A DNA stretch of 64,000 bases from positions 310,001-374,000 of the forward strand of contig LCLX01000001.1 in NCBI GenBank assembly GCA_001002285.1. Direction: 5' to 3'. Every line of letters starts with the position of its first letter. Within the stretch, counting starts at the first letter, position 1. The notes below the pieces were generated by a model, which saw nothing but the letters and a program-made list of their open reading frames with translations, did no database searches and was not told the origin of the DNA. Of this stretch, positions 23,160-32,955 are shown piece by piece. The position numbers and the translations under genes were made by a program. Origin of the DNA: Microgenomates group bacterium GW2011_GWC1_46_15. GTDB taxonomy: Bacteria > Patescibacteria > Microgenomatia > UBA1400 > UBA12028.

Positions 23160-24355
23160 AAAAACTCTTTCTTCAACTGCTTCTCATCATTCCGTTTATT
23201 TTATTTGGTGTGTATTCGTACGCGCAGACTGATCCCAATTTAGTCATTTCGTCATACCCTCCGTACTGGAAGTTCCAACAACACATGTGGCAGTTGGGAT
23301 ATCACCAGCGGCCGCAGTCTACCGAGATATACGCAGGGATTATTGTTCTGATGTTTATTGCTTCAGTTGTTGCGGTTCGCAAGTTATCTAAACTCGCGCT
23401 GTTTCCATTTTTTTTGAGTGTTGTACTAATTCTTATCTTTGCATACCCCGCACTTTCGCATGATCTTTTCAACTACATGTTCAATGCAAAAATGGTCACG
23501 GTATACCATGCAAATCCACATCAACACGTTGCGCTGGAGTTCCCGAGCGACGATTGGTTACGGTTTATGCACAACACGCACACACCAGCACCGTATGGAT
23601 ATGGATGGACCGTTCTCTCTTTACTCCCGTACGCTTTTGGCATGAATAAGTTCAACCCGACCTACTATTTGTTTAAAACATTTATGGTTGTTGGATTATT
23701 TGGGCTATTTTATGTGCAAAAACGCATTGCAGTACTGTTGAAAGAAGAAAAACAGTGGAGCATTTCACGATGGTTGTTTTTTCTCAGCCCTTTGGTGCTC
23801 ATTGAAACAATTGGAAACGCCCATAATGATGTGTGGATGATTGCGCTGGCACTTGGTTCGATGTGGATGGCGTTTCTTTCACTCAAACAAAAAAAGATGA
23901 TGATGTGGATAGCCTACGCCGTATCCTCGCTTGCGTTTCTTGCGGCATCAATCTCGATAAAATTTGCAACGATTGTTCTTCTTCCGGTTGTGGTTATTCT
24001 TATGTTTTCAAGCCGTGTGAAAAATAAGATGATTGCAATAATTACCCGCTACTGGGCAGATATTTCTGCTGTTTTGCTCTTTCTGCCATTGCTTACCGAG
24101 CGGTCTCAACAGTTTCATCCGTGGTACCTCATCTGGAGTTTAGCGTTTGTCCCATTTATGCAAAAAACATGGCTTAAAGTGTGGATATTGGCGTTCTCTC
24201 TCTCAAGCATGTTCCGGTATGTTCCATTCCTCTACTATGGCGAGTACACACCACGGGAACTACAGCAGGAGTTACTTATTACTTGGGCGGGAGGTATCGG
24301 GGTATTTGTGGTGTGGGGGTTGGTACGCAAATTCAGTGTTGCAAGTCATAAATAA
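23156..24355 (+). CDS. GT-C mannosyltransferase-like membrane protein
   Basis: This 399-residue protein has about ten membrane helices. The first large outer loop has SHDLFNYMFNAKMVTVYHANPHQH and THTPAPYGYGWTVLS; HNDVWMIALAL follows in the next part. This resembles polyprenyl-phosphate-mannose-dependent enzymes such as actinobacterial MptA and eukaryotic PIG-M. The acidic Asp in SHDLFNY is the probable catalytic residue. Donor and acceptor are not known. It is coupled to the Alg5-like gene, which may supply its donor. Confidence 0.8.
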   Translation: MKKLFLQLLLIIPFILFGVYSYAQTDPNLVISSYPPYWKFQQHMWQLGYHQRPQSTEIYAGIIVLMFIASVVAVRKLSKLALFPFFLSVVLILIFAYPALSHDLFNYMFNAKMVTVYHANPHQHVALEFPSDDWLRFMHNTHTPAPYGYGWTVLSLLPYAFGMNKFNPTYYLFKTFMVVGLFGLFYVQKRIAVLLKEEKQWSISRWLFFLSPLVLIETIGNAHNDVWMIALALGSMWMAFLSLKQKKMMMWIAYAVSSLAFLAASISIKFATIVLLPVVVILMFSSRVKNKMIAIITRYWADISAVLLFLPLLTERSQQFHPWYLIWSLAFVPFMQKTWLKVWILAFSLSSMFRYVPFLYYGEYTPRELQQELLITWAGGIGVFVVWGLVRKFSVASHK

Positions 24356-24367
24356 TGTTCAGAATTA

Positions 24368-25147
24368 TTATTTTATAACTTGATGTATCGAAAAATCTAC
24401 AAATTCATTAACTTTTGATATGGCTAGCCCGACACTTTTCTGTTCGTTGCTCCATTGTACCTTTCTCCATGTTACTGCATTTTGTATCAATGACTTCCAT
24501 TGAGGAAATTCTTCACAAATCCATTCTGCAGCTTGTTTTTTTGATACTTCTTCACCGTGTTTGTAACCATACAATGCTCTGCATAATGTAAATACTACAT
24601 AAGCCAAAGAACCTCGGGAAGACTGAGTATTATATTTTTTTATCCATTCACTCCAAAGAAGCGTATTTTCTTTGACAGCATTAATATACTCATCTTTAGA
24701 TATTTTTGTAATAATTGATGCTTGATTAGGACCAAAAAGCACAATCCCGTTTTCCTGAACGATATACCAATTTATTAACCAATCTTTTCCTGCTTCAATG
24801 AAATGAATTGGTTCACCGGGGCTAATATTAACAATCTTACTGGTTTGAACCTTGAATGTTTTTAAACCAGAAAGAGAGACATATTGCACCTCAATTCTAT
24901 CCTTCCACGTTTTATATTTGTGGATTAAATCATCATGCATTTTCTTGAGAGCTTCAAATTCTAGTTCATCAATATCTACCGATGTTACGGTGAGTAAATC
25001 GATATCACTTATATCATGATCAAAATCTCCCGTTACAAGTGATCCGTAGAGATATAAACCCACGAGTTTATCATGAAGAATCGATTGCATTCGTGTTAAT
25101 AAAGTATTAAGCAATCTATTGACGTCACTATAAGGCGTTACATTCAT
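24368..25147 (-). CDS. AadA-like aminoglycoside nucleotidyltransferase (DUF4111 type)
   Basis: This 259-residue protein has the nucleotidyltransferase signature LYGSLVTGDFDHDISDIDLL with Gly35-Ser36 and Asp48/Asp50. The C-terminal helical domain has FTLCRALYGYKHGEEVSKKQAAEW, as in AadA and ANT(9). Such enzymes adenylylate streptomycin, spectinomycin or related drugs; the true substrate here is unknown. The gene is A+T-rich and opposite to the glycan genes, which suggests transfer. ATG 25147 is chosen because TATAAT lies 7 nt upstream; an ATG three codons earlier overlaps that box. Confidence 0.82.
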   Translation of the reverse strand: MNVTPYSDVNRLLNTLLTRMQSILHDKLVGLYLYGSLVTGDFDHDISDIDLLTVTSVDIDELEFEALKKMHDDLIHKYKTWKDRIEVQYVSLSGLKTFKVQTSKIVNISPGEPIHFIEAGKDWLINWYIVQENGIVLFGPNQASIITKISKDEYINAVKENTLLWSEWIKKYNTQSSRGSLAYVVFTLCRALYGYKHGEEVSKKQAAEWICEEFPQWKSLIQNAVTWRKVQWSNEQKSVGLAISKVNEFVDFSIHQVIK

Positions 25148-25154
25148 AAGAAAC

Positions 25155-25160
25155 ATTATA
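25155..25160 (-). promoter_or_regulatory. -10 hexamer TATAAT of the AadA-like gene
   Basis: A perfect TATAAT on the minus strand ends 7 nt before ATG 25147 and faces the divergent GT-C promoter at 25169. Confidence 0.6.
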
Positions 25161-25168
25161 TATCGTGT

Positions 25169-25174
25169 TAGAAT
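25169..25174 (+). promoter_or_regulatory. -10-like hexamer TAGAAT of the GT-C gene at 25181
   Basis: TAGAAT lies exactly 6 nt before ATG 25181. Confidence 0.5.
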
Positions 25175-25180
25175 AACTGT

Positions 25181-26659
25181 ATGAAGAAATATCTTCTCCT
25201 AGCCCTTTTTCTTCTCACGCACTTTCTTTTTTTAACAAAGCTTCCTGTTTTTTCTGATGAGGCAATTTATATCCGGTGGGCGCAGGTTGCATTCAATGAA
25301 CCGCAAAAATATGCGTTTCTTCCCATGCTTGATGGAAAACCCCCACTGCACGTATGGCTGATGATTCCATTTTTACGTATATTTTCTGACCCACTATTTG
25401 CGGGGCGCGCATTTTCTGTTCTTGCCGGCGCACTCACGATGCTTGTCGTCGGAAAACTTGTGCGGCTGTTAGGCGGAAAAGAACGCGAAGAACTTTTAGC
25501 CATGGCGTTGGTTGTGGTTGTGCCATTTTGGTTTCTCAACCATCGTATGGCGTTAGCAGACGGACTACTTGTGCTGTTTTTTAGTATGGCGCTGTATTTT
25601 GGATTACGGTTGTGTATGAAACCACGGCGTTTCGAGATGATCGCGTTTGCACTGAGTTTTGGTGCTGCGTTGTGGGTCAAAACAACGGCGCTATTTTTTA
25701 TTCCGGTGTATGCGTGTTTACCACTGCTTGCACTGAGTACAGAGAATAAAAAAATCTCATTGAACGCGATAATAAAAACGTACATAAGCAGAGCCACTCT
25801 CAAACTTATCATCGGTGGTCTTCTGGCCGGTGGACTATTTTTACTCCTAAAGTTTTCACCTCTTTTTCCGTATCTTTTCAAGCGAAGCGAAGACTACACG
25901 TTCACCATTCCTCAGCTTTTGGGCGGGGAATGGAAAGTCGTGCTATTTGATTCGCTTCCGCAAAAACTGTGGTGGATTGTGTGGTATATGACGCCGTTTG
26001 CATTTTTGCTCTCTTTATTTGAACGGAAGAAAAATAGTGTTCTTTTTCTTATGGCAGCAGCCTATGTTCTCCCTTTAATAATAATAGGAAGAGTTTTATA
26101 TTCAAGATATTTTTTGCCCACCGCCGTACTATTTACCCTTTCTGCAGTCATTGGATACGGCAGAGCAAGACAACAAAAGTCTTTGCAAAATATCGCGCAC
26201 ATTTTAATGGCATGTTTTCTCGTGTTTTCAATTGTTTTCTCTGGTATTTCAGTATTTAAGCCGGAAAGCACGCCATATGTCCAGCTCGACCGCAGCCAAT
26301 ATCTCCTATCTTGGGCTGCCGGCTACGGCATTCCGCAGGTCCGCGACTATCTCACCGAACGCATAAAACACGGTAAAGTAACGGTTGGTGCAGAGGGATA
26401 CTTTGGGACGCTTCCCGATGGTCTTCTCATGTACTTTGACCATGTGCCAAATGGCGGAAATATTCGCATAGATGGTGTCGGCGTTTCTCCTGAAGTGATC
26501 CCGCAATGGGTTCTGGACTCCGCAAAAACAAGCGAAACATATCTCCTCCTTAATGATGACCGTTTTCACATGGCGGACAAATCACACCTTCAATTGGTTT
26601 CGTCTTATCCGCGCCCAGATCACGCGCCCTCGCTTTTGCTCTTGAGAGTCGTGCGATAA
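25181..26659 (+). CDS. GT39/ArnT-like membrane glycosyltransferase
   Basis: This 492-residue protein has 10-12 membrane helices. The first outer loop has VFSDEAIYIRWAQ with the Asp-Glu pair of PMT/ArnT enzymes, and DGKPPLHVWLM follows, matching the conserved KPPL segment. A second Asp site appears in MALADGLLVLFF. The C-terminal about 120 residues form an outer soluble domain with GYGIPQVRDYLTERI. It would transfer a sugar from a polyprenyl carrier to a lipid, glycan or protein acceptor. It begins a new transcription unit divergent from the AadA-like gene. Confidence 0.88.
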   Translation: MKKYLLLALFLLTHFLFLTKLPVFSDEAIYIRWAQVAFNEPQKYAFLPMLDGKPPLHVWLMIPFLRIFSDPLFAGRAFSVLAGALTMLVVGKLVRLLGGKEREELLAMALVVVVPFWFLNHRMALADGLLVLFFSMALYFGLRLCMKPRRFEMIAFALSFGAALWVKTTALFFIPVYACLPLLALSTENKKISLNAIIKTYISRATLKLIIGGLLAGGLFLLLKFSPLFPYLFKRSEDYTFTIPQLLGGEWKVVLFDSLPQKLWWIVWYMTPFAFLLSLFERKKNSVLFLMAAAYVLPLIIIGRVLYSRYFLPTAVLFTLSAVIGYGRARQQKSLQNIAHILMACFLVFSIVFSGISVFKPESTPYVQLDRSQYLLSWAAGYGIPQVRDYLTERIKHGKVTVGAEGYFGTLPDGLLMYFDHVPNGGNIRIDGVGVSPEVIPQWVLDSAKTSETYLLLNDDRFHMADKSHLQLVSSYPRPDHAPSLLLLRVVR

Positions 26660-26671
26660 CCAGGGTAAAAT
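26642..26671 (+). promoter_or_regulatory. Promoter of the PTPS-related gene at 26678
   Basis: The -35-like TTGAGA (26642-26647) and -10 TAAAAT (26666-26671) are 18 bp apart, with ATG 26678 exactly 6 nt after the -10 box. Confidence 0.55.
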
Positions 26672-26677
26672 ACTGGT

Positions 26678-28330
26678 ATGCGGCGCATGTTTGTTTTTCT
26701 TATCTGCGTGATCGTTACACTATTCAGCCTCCGCTTCCTTTTTAACACAACATTTTTTCCGATTCATGATTACACGCACGTAACCCGCCTTGTCGAGATG
26801 GATCGGGCGCTCCGCGATGGGCATTTCCCCGTGCGATGGGTGCGCGATCTTGGGTATGGATACGGCGAGCCACTGTTTAGTTTTTATGGACCCGCACCGT
26901 TTTATCTTGCCGAAGTGTTCCACCTTCTTGGTTTATCGTTTCTCGTGAGCATTAAGGCGCTTCTTGTTGTGATGACGCTTGCCGGATTTGCCGGCATGTA
27001 TCTTTTGGCGTCAAAACTGTTCGGGCGGACAGGCGGAATACTAGCGGCTTCCGCGTTTTTACTCATTCCATACCGGGCGCTTGACCTTTTTGTCCGCGGT
27101 GCGTTCAACGAGCTGTTTGCCATTACAGTAGTTCCTTGGATTATGTACGGCATGCTGAACATGAAAGAGAAAAAATCGTGGAGATGGGTCGGCGCCATCA
27201 CTGGGCTGTTTTTCCTTCTTTTTACGTCGCACAACCTCATGACGATGATGTTTCTTCCGTTTTTATATATTTTTGGAGTTGTTGTATTGTTTGGAGTAAA
27301 AGATAAACGGACGTACGCGCTAAAACTTCATTCAGCGCTTCTCTTGGGGGTTGTCGCGGCGGCGTTTTATCTTTTCCCCTCGTATCTTGAAAAAGGATTT
27401 ACGCAGGTGGACAAGTTGATCGGTGGGTATGGTCTGTACGCATATCACTTTTTATATATCCGCCAATTTTTCACGGGTGTATGGGGATACGGTGGCTCGA
27501 TTTCCGGAATAGAAGATGGGCTTTCGTTCCATCTTGGACTGGCGCATGTGGTATTGGCGGCGGTTGGCATAGCGGGGTGGTTTTTTCTCAAAAAGAAACG
27601 ATCTGAAAAAATGCTCGCAGTTTTTATTGCAGCAGCAGCAGCGCTTGCGCTCTTTCTAACAATTTACAAAAGCCAGTTCATTTGGGATAGAATTCCGTTT
27701 TTTGTGTATTTTCAATTTCCATGGCGGTTTCTTTCGGTCACAACAGTGTTTTTGCCGTTGATGGCGGGTGGGGCGGTACTATGGATTCATAAAAAGTCGC
27801 ATCGTATTTTGGCGGTGTGTGTGGTCATCATTGCATTACTCATTCTTAACTTGAAATACTTTGCACCCTCCAAACTTCTTGATAATCCGAACGCGCTGTA
27901 CTACTCCGACCCGCAGAGAATTCAGGACTCAATGAGCGACACACTGCCGGACTACATTCCAATTGGCATGAAAGTCATTCAACCGCCGTTCCAACAACCG
28001 TTTGAGTTGCTTGGAGCTTCCACAAAAGATCAAATCCAAGTTTTTGTAGATCGCACACAAGAAAAATTGTTATCCTTTACTCTGCAAAAACCTACGACAT
28101 TAATCGTTCGCACGGCGTGGTTCCCCGGCTGGACGGTGTACGACTTTGATCAAAAAATCACATATACTGTTGATACCACGACGGATTTTATTTCGGTTCC
28201 GTTACAAGAAGGACAACATTTTATCAGCGTTGTATTTGAAAATACTCCAGTACGTGCGGTATCAAATCTGATATCGATACTTGGGTTGTTGGGTATAGCG
28301 GGAGCATTGTTTTATGGTAGACATGATTGA
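26678..28330 (+). CDS. PTPS-related/YfhO-like membrane protein, putative GT-C enzyme
   Basis: This 550-residue protein has about 12 membrane helices. The N-terminal loop HDYTHVTRLVEMDRALRDGHFPVRWVRDLGYGYGEPLFSFYGP has the His-Asp start and the GYGYPxFxFYxP pattern of the family named for a 6-pyruvoyl-tetrahydropterin-synthase-related region; these are in fact GT-C-fold-like membrane proteins. VRGAFNELFA follows. The C-terminal 110 residues form a beta-rich outer domain (TAWFPGWTVYDFDQKI). Similar proteins occur at 32939 and 58893. Function inferred only: surface glycan modification. Confidence 0.8.
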   Translation: MRRMFVFLICVIVTLFSLRFLFNTTFFPIHDYTHVTRLVEMDRALRDGHFPVRWVRDLGYGYGEPLFSFYGPAPFYLAEVFHLLGLSFLVSIKALLVVMTLAGFAGMYLLASKLFGRTGGILAASAFLLIPYRALDLFVRGAFNELFAITVVPWIMYGMLNMKEKKSWRWVGAITGLFFLLFTSHNLMTMMFLPFLYIFGVVVLFGVKDKRTYALKLHSALLLGVVAAAFYLFPSYLEKGFTQVDKLIGGYGLYAYHFLYIRQFFTGVWGYGGSISGIEDGLSFHLGLAHVVLAAVGIAGWFFLKKKRSEKMLAVFIAAAAALALFLTIYKSQFIWDRIPFFVYFQFPWRFLSVTTVFLPLMAGGAVLWIHKKSHRILAVCVVIIALLILNLKYFAPSKLLDNPNALYYSDPQRIQDSMSDTLPDYIPIGMKVIQPPFQQPFELLGASTKDQIQVFVDRTQEKLLSFTLQKPTTLIVRTAWFPGWTVYDFDQKITYTVDTTTDFISVPLQEGQHFISVVFENTPVRAVSNLISILGLLGIAGALFYGRHD

Positions 28331-29765
28331 TGTAAAGAAAAAATCAGTGCGGGGCGTTGTGAGTTACGCATTCCGAACACTTGCTTTGCAGGCTATTGGG
28401 TTTGTCGCGACCTTGCTCCTGGGGTATTACTTGTCGCCAGCTGACTTTGGCATTTATTTTATCGTAACTGCAGTCATTGGAGTCTTTACATTCTTATCTG
28501 ATATTGGTTTGGCGGCAGCGCTTGTGCAGAAAAAAGAGGAACCAACGCGCGAGGATCTTCAAACAACGTTTACCGTTCAGCAAGGATTGGCGTTCACGAT
28601 TTTTGGCGCAACAATTCTGTTGACGCCGTTCTGGAAAACGTATGCCAATCTCGATACCGAGGCGCTGTGGCTTTTATATGCGTTGGGTTTTTCATTCGTG
28701 TTGGCCTCGCTCAAAACAATCCCATCTATTTTGCTTGAAAGAAAACTTGAGTTTACAAAACTTGTTTTTCCTCAAATCATTGAAAATGTCTTGTTCTACA
28801 GTATCGCGGTTGCCTTGGCCGCCTCAGGCTTTGGCGTGCGTAGTTATACCATCGCGGTATTGGCACGGAGCATTGGTGGAGTAATCGCGATTTATTTTAT
28901 TCAGAGTTGGCCCATTGGTTTTGCATTTTCCAAGAAGGCGCTCCATAACTTATTGCGGTTTGGCGCAAAGTTCCAGTTGAATGATTTTCTTGCCCGTATC
29001 AAAGACGATCTGTTTATTGTCGTGATTGCCAGATTTATTCCCGCGACGCAGATGGGATACTTGAGTTGGGCAAAGCGATGGTCAATGTTCCCGTACCAGT
29101 TCAGCGTGAACAGCATTATGTCGGTTACGTTTCCAACGTTTTCCCGCCTTCAGGAGCATCCAGATAAACTCAAGCGCGCGATCGAGAAATCTATGTACTT
29201 CGTTACGCTTGTTATCTTTCCCGTACTCGTGGGGTTGTGTGTGTTGGCGTATCCAATGATCGGCATCATTCCAAAGTATCAAAAATGGCTGCCCGCACTT
29301 CCCGCGCTGTACTTTTTCTGTATAAACATCGCATTCGCGGCGCTTTCAACCCCGCTGACAAATACGCTCAACGCAATCGGAAAAATTAATCAAACACTCA
29401 AACTCATGCTCATGTGGACGGGGCTAACGTGGACGCTTACCCCGCTCGCCGTGATGATGTTTGGATTTACCGGTGTTGCGGTCGCTTCGGCGGTTATCGC
29501 GTTGAGTTCAGTTGCAACAATTTGGATGGTAAAGAAGTACGTGCGGATTAAAACTCTCGATCAGATTTGGAGGCAAGCGTTTGCCTCACTTGCAATGGGT
29601 GCTGCAATCCTTCTTGTACAAAATATATTCCACGTAGGATTAGTAGAAGTGTTAGCAGAAATTGTTTTGGGTGGTCTTTTCTACCTCGTGTTGTTATTAA
29701 TCACGGGCAAGAAAAAACTCTTTTTTGAGCTCGAGTCCATTAAACCTTTTTTTGTGAAAGGATAG
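28314..29765 (+). CDS. Wzx-type polysaccharide flippase (MOP superfamily)
   Basis: This 483-residue protein has 12-14 membrane helices. The N-terminal SVRGVVSYAFRTLALQAIGFVATLLLGYYLSPADFGIYFIV and the FGAKFQLNDFLARIKDDLFIVVIARFIP segment match Wzx/RfbX-like lipid-linked oligosaccharide flippases. It would move polyprenyl-diphosphate-linked units across the membrane; it is the only flippase of this kind in the window. The start may be ATG 28314 or ATG 28323; both overlap the previous gene and no Shine-Dalgarno decides it. Confidence 0.9.
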   Translation: MVDMIDVKKKSVRGVVSYAFRTLALQAIGFVATLLLGYYLSPADFGIYFIVTAVIGVFTFLSDIGLAAALVQKKEEPTREDLQTTFTVQQGLAFTIFGATILLTPFWKTYANLDTEALWLLYALGFSFVLASLKTIPSILLERKLEFTKLVFPQIIENVLFYSIAVALAASGFGVRSYTIAVLARSIGGVIAIYFIQSWPIGFAFSKKALHNLLRFGAKFQLNDFLARIKDDLFIVVIARFIPATQMGYLSWAKRWSMFPYQFSVNSIMSVTFPTFSRLQEHPDKLKRAIEKSMYFVTLVIFPVLVGLCVLAYPMIGIIPKYQKWLPALPALYFFCINIAFAALSTPLTNTLNAIGKINQTLKLMLMWTGLTWTLTPLAVMMFGFTGVAVASAVIALSSVATIWMVKKYVRIKTLDQIWRQAFASLAMGAAILLVQNIFHVGLVEVLAEIVLGGLFYLVLLLITGKKKLFFELESIKPFFVKG

Positions 29766-29767
29766 GA

Positions 29768-31813
29768 ATGAACAGCGTGTACTCGTTTCTAAGTATTCAG
29801 TTTTGGTTTTTTACTCTCGTTTTTGTTCTCGCGACGTATGTTGTATGTTTTCTTGCCGGCAAGCTTGTGTTAAACCACGCACCGGTAAAATCGGAGGGAG
29901 CATTTCACTTTTTTCTTGCGAATGTCATCGGCCTCGTATTGTGGTCTTTGCAGGGGTATGTTTTTGGATACGCGCACCTTCGATGGCTTAGTTATGTCTA
30001 TGTAGTGGGCGTGCTGTATCTTTCGCGCAAAGATATACTTCAGACTATAAAAAGAGGAATCACTCCTGTTTTGCGGAACATTCTCTCATTTGACCGTGTC
30101 ATAGTAGGATGTATTGTTGTTGGCGCTATTCTCCAAGCGCTTCCTGTTTTTGGTTCCGGAGCAATGTATCCGGATGGCATCCGTTTTTACAAAAACAACG
30201 CATACGATGGTGTGATGCATCTGAGTTATGTCGAATCAATCGTGAGAACATTTCCTCCGCGTGAACCCGGTTCATATATTTTGCCGCTTAAAAATTACCA
30301 CTATTTTGGGGACCTTTTTATTGCAGAACTTACGCGTATTTGGCGCATTCCCATCTCTCATATTTTTTTCCAATACATCACGATATACATTTCGGTGCTA
30401 ACGGGCATTGGATTATATCTGCTCGTGAAAGAATGGGGAGGAAAAACTTCGACCATCCGTTGGGCGCTTTTCTTTTTATATGGAGCGGGAGAACTCACAT
30501 ATCTTTTTATCCTCTTTTTTCACCGGATTGTAGAGTTTAATACGCCGGCATTAGACAACGGCATTGATCAGTTCTTAAACCTTCCGCATACTTTTGGGAA
30601 ACTTATCTTTTTTGCAGGACTTCTCACATTATGGAACTGGAAAAAATCGCGTAAAAACGTATGGCTCATATTAACGATACTGCTTTTTGCTCCACTCATC
30701 GGTTTCAAAGTATATTTTGGATTATTTGCCGGCATTGGGTTGGGATTGGTTTTACTTGACTATCTTGTGCGGAAGTATCTGCAGATAGTTCGTACACACG
30801 GTATGTTCGGCGCTATATGGAAGACAATACTGAAAGAAAAAGTTGCTGTGCTTTGTGGACTTGGTTACATTCTCATCACGTTGGCAGTATATCTTCCAAG
30901 TAATGCTACTTCCGGAGGATTCTTTTACGCGCCTATGGAATGGCCCAAAATCTTTCTAGGGGAAGAAAATATTAACTGGACCGCATGGTGGTTAAGAAGT
31001 GCTGTATATCAAGATGCAAAAAATCTCCGCGGGATCATTGCGATGAACACAATCGCGATCGGTATTTTTCTTTTATGCATGCATGGAACACGCTTGCTTG
31101 GTGTATTGGTTGTCCCAAAACTACAGAAAGCGCTGGGGAGAGAAGGAGCGCTGTTTTTTATTCCCGGAACAGTCATTTTTACGATCATCGGTCTTACAAC
31201 ACTGCAAGTTTCTGGAATGTTTAATGTGTTTAACTTTTTTGTTGTAACAAGTGTACCACTCGCAATTTCTGCCGCGTTTTTGTTGGATGCATTATGGAGC
31301 TCGAAATGGCGGTTTCTGCGGTTTGTAGTCACACTCATCGTTCTTTTTACCCTCCCGAGAGTGATGAATGACGCATATGAAACAATACTCATGTACACAA
31401 CAAAAGAGTTTTATTACGCTATTCCCCGTGGTGAGTTAGAAGCGTTTCGGTATATTGATCAACATGCACCAAAAGATGCAATCGTTCAGTCACACCCCGA
31501 AAACCCACTTGATACGTACACGCAATATAGTTCGTTTTTTGTAAACAGGATGACGTATATAACGGGCGCAGGCAATCTAGAAACGCACAATGAGCCATTC
31601 AAAGAACAACAGCGGGAGGTAAATAAAATATTCTATGCTCCATTCACGTCTCAAATGTTTGAACAAATGCGGGAAAAAGGAATTTCGTATATCTTTTTCC
31701 AAAAACACAATCCTGCACAAAAACTTCCTTTTGATGCCAAAGACCTCGACACAAATATGGTGCGGCCATTTTTTGAAAACGACACCATTCTTGTATTAGA
31801 ACGTGTGCGATAA
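29768..31813 (+). CDS. Large polytopic membrane protein, putative GT-C enzyme
   Basis: This 681-residue protein has about 14 membrane helices. A large outer loop contains MYPDGIRFYKNNAYDGVMHLSYVESIVRTFPPREPGSY and then KNYHYFGDLFIAELTRI, with several Asp and His residues placed as in GT-C donor sites. The C-terminal 130 residues form an outer soluble domain (YIDQHAPKDAIVQSHPENPL). The layout matches the YYY-domain and DUF2298-like membrane proteins, but no exact family was recognised. It starts 2 bp after the flippase stop. Confidence 0.68.
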   Translation: MNSVYSFLSIQFWFFTLVFVLATYVVCFLAGKLVLNHAPVKSEGAFHFFLANVIGLVLWSLQGYVFGYAHLRWLSYVYVVGVLYLSRKDILQTIKRGITPVLRNILSFDRVIVGCIVVGAILQALPVFGSGAMYPDGIRFYKNNAYDGVMHLSYVESIVRTFPPREPGSYILPLKNYHYFGDLFIAELTRIWRIPISHIFFQYITIYISVLTGIGLYLLVKEWGGKTSTIRWALFFLYGAGELTYLFILFFHRIVEFNTPALDNGIDQFLNLPHTFGKLIFFAGLLTLWNWKKSRKNVWLILTILLFAPLIGFKVYFGLFAGIGLGLVLLDYLVRKYLQIVRTHGMFGAIWKTILKEKVAVLCGLGYILITLAVYLPSNATSGGFFYAPMEWPKIFLGEENINWTAWWLRSAVYQDAKNLRGIIAMNTIAIGIFLLCMHGTRLLGVLVVPKLQKALGREGALFFIPGTVIFTIIGLTTLQVSGMFNVFNFFVVTSVPLAISAAFLLDALWSSKWRFLRFVVTLIVLFTLPRVMNDAYETILMYTTKEFYYAIPRGELEAFRYIDQHAPKDAIVQSHPENPLDTYTQYSSFFVNRMTYITGAGNLETHNEPFKEQQREVNKIFYAPFTSQMFEQMREKGISYIFFQKHNPAQKLPFDAKDLDTNMVRPFFENDTILVLERVR

Positions 31814-31824
31814 GGAGACTGGTG

Positions 31825-31830
31825 CATAAT
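31825..31830 (+). promoter_or_regulatory. -10-like hexamer CATAAT of the gene at 31837
   Basis: CATAAT lies exactly 6 nt before ATG 31837 and argues against the in-frame GTG at 31822. Confidence 0.45.
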
Positions 31831-31836
31831 AGAAAG

Positions 31837-32955
31837 ATGAAATATCTTGGTTTGTTTCTCGCAGTGTTTATCACTGGATACCATGTGTTTTCGCAGTGGC
31901 AGGTCTTTTCTTCCCCAACGGATATGCGGGCATTTGGCAAGGCATATGCAAACTCACAATATGTAAAAGGAGAAGCGAGCACGCAGAAAGTTGATGATGC
32001 GGCGGTGTATACATACGCGGCTTCTGCATACATGCGTGGGGAAGACCCAACGACAATTAACTTTGAGCATCCGCCATTAGGAAAGTATCTTTTTGGAGTG
32101 TCGTACCTCCTAACAGGAAATATATTATGGGCGAATGCAGTTGCGCTTTTTCTCGTTTTATTTTTTCTTGATGTACTTATGCGGCGCGTTAGCCTCATGC
32201 CACTATTACGCGCTATCGTACTTCTTCTTTTTGGTCTCCAGGAGATGATTCATGTTCACATGCGGTTGGGATTGATGGATCTCATGGTGTTGTGCGCGAG
32301 TGTGATATTTTTTGTGGCGCTTTTTTCGCAGAGTCCAAAACAAAATCCGAAATGGAAAAAATGGCACGGGGTTGGAGTAGGCCTTGTATTAGGGTTGCTT
32401 GCTTCGCTTAAATATCCTGTACCCTCAATTGGAATGTATGTGGCGATGATGGTGTGGTGGTACGTCCGGCAAAAAACATACCGACAGATTGTTGTTGCAA
32501 GTTTGGTGGCAGTGAGCATGTACATGTTTACGTACGGGGTGTATTTTCTTCATGGTCATTCGCTGATCGATTTTGTGAAGTTCGAATGGTACCGGTTCCG
32601 GTGGTGGACGGGAGATCGGAGTATGCCAAAGTTTTTAATTCTGCAGACTTTATTTACAGGGGGATTTCCCGCTTGGTGGGATAAAGGAGCGCGGTATGTG
32701 GAGACGGAATGGTCGGTGCTATGGCCGGTAGCGTATATTGCACAGTTCATCGGGCTTCCAGTGATGAGGAAAAACAAAGAGCTCCAAATGTATTTTGTGT
32801 ATGGTACTGGATTTTTAATGTTATTTGCCGTTGGTGCGGCCTCGTTTGGTCGGTATCTCCAGCAGCTTTTGCCATTTTGGTTGATTATTGCGGCATGTGG
32901 AGCGCAGTGGGTGTACACGCAAGTCAAAAAGAAAAACTATGCAAAACAAACATAA
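31837..32955 (+). CDS. PMT-like membrane glycosyltransferase with EHPPLGK motif
   Basis: This 372-residue protein has about nine membrane helices. The first loop has the acidic segment KVDDAAVYTYAASAYMRGEDP and then INFEHPPLGKYLFGVSYLL, matching the HPPLGK segment of protein O-mannosyltransferases. A second acidic site, RLGLMDLMVL, follows. It lacks the large C-terminal domain of its neighbours. It overlaps the next gene by 17 bp. Confidence 0.83.
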   Translation: MKYLGLFLAVFITGYHVFSQWQVFSSPTDMRAFGKAYANSQYVKGEASTQKVDDAAVYTYAASAYMRGEDPTTINFEHPPLGKYLFGVSYLLTGNILWANAVALFLVLFFLDVLMRRVSLMPLLRAIVLLLFGLQEMIHVHMRLGLMDLMVLCASVIFFVALFSQSPKQNPKWKKWHGVGVGLVLGLLASLKYPVPSIGMYVAMMVWWYVRQKTYRQIVVASLVAVSMYMFTYGVYFLHGHSLIDFVKFEWYRFRWWTGDRSMPKFLILQTLFTGGFPAWWDKGARYVETEWSVLWPVAYIAQFIGLPVMRKNKELQMYFVYGTGFLMLFAVGAASFGRYLQQLLPFWLIIAACGAQWVYTQVKKKNYAKQT

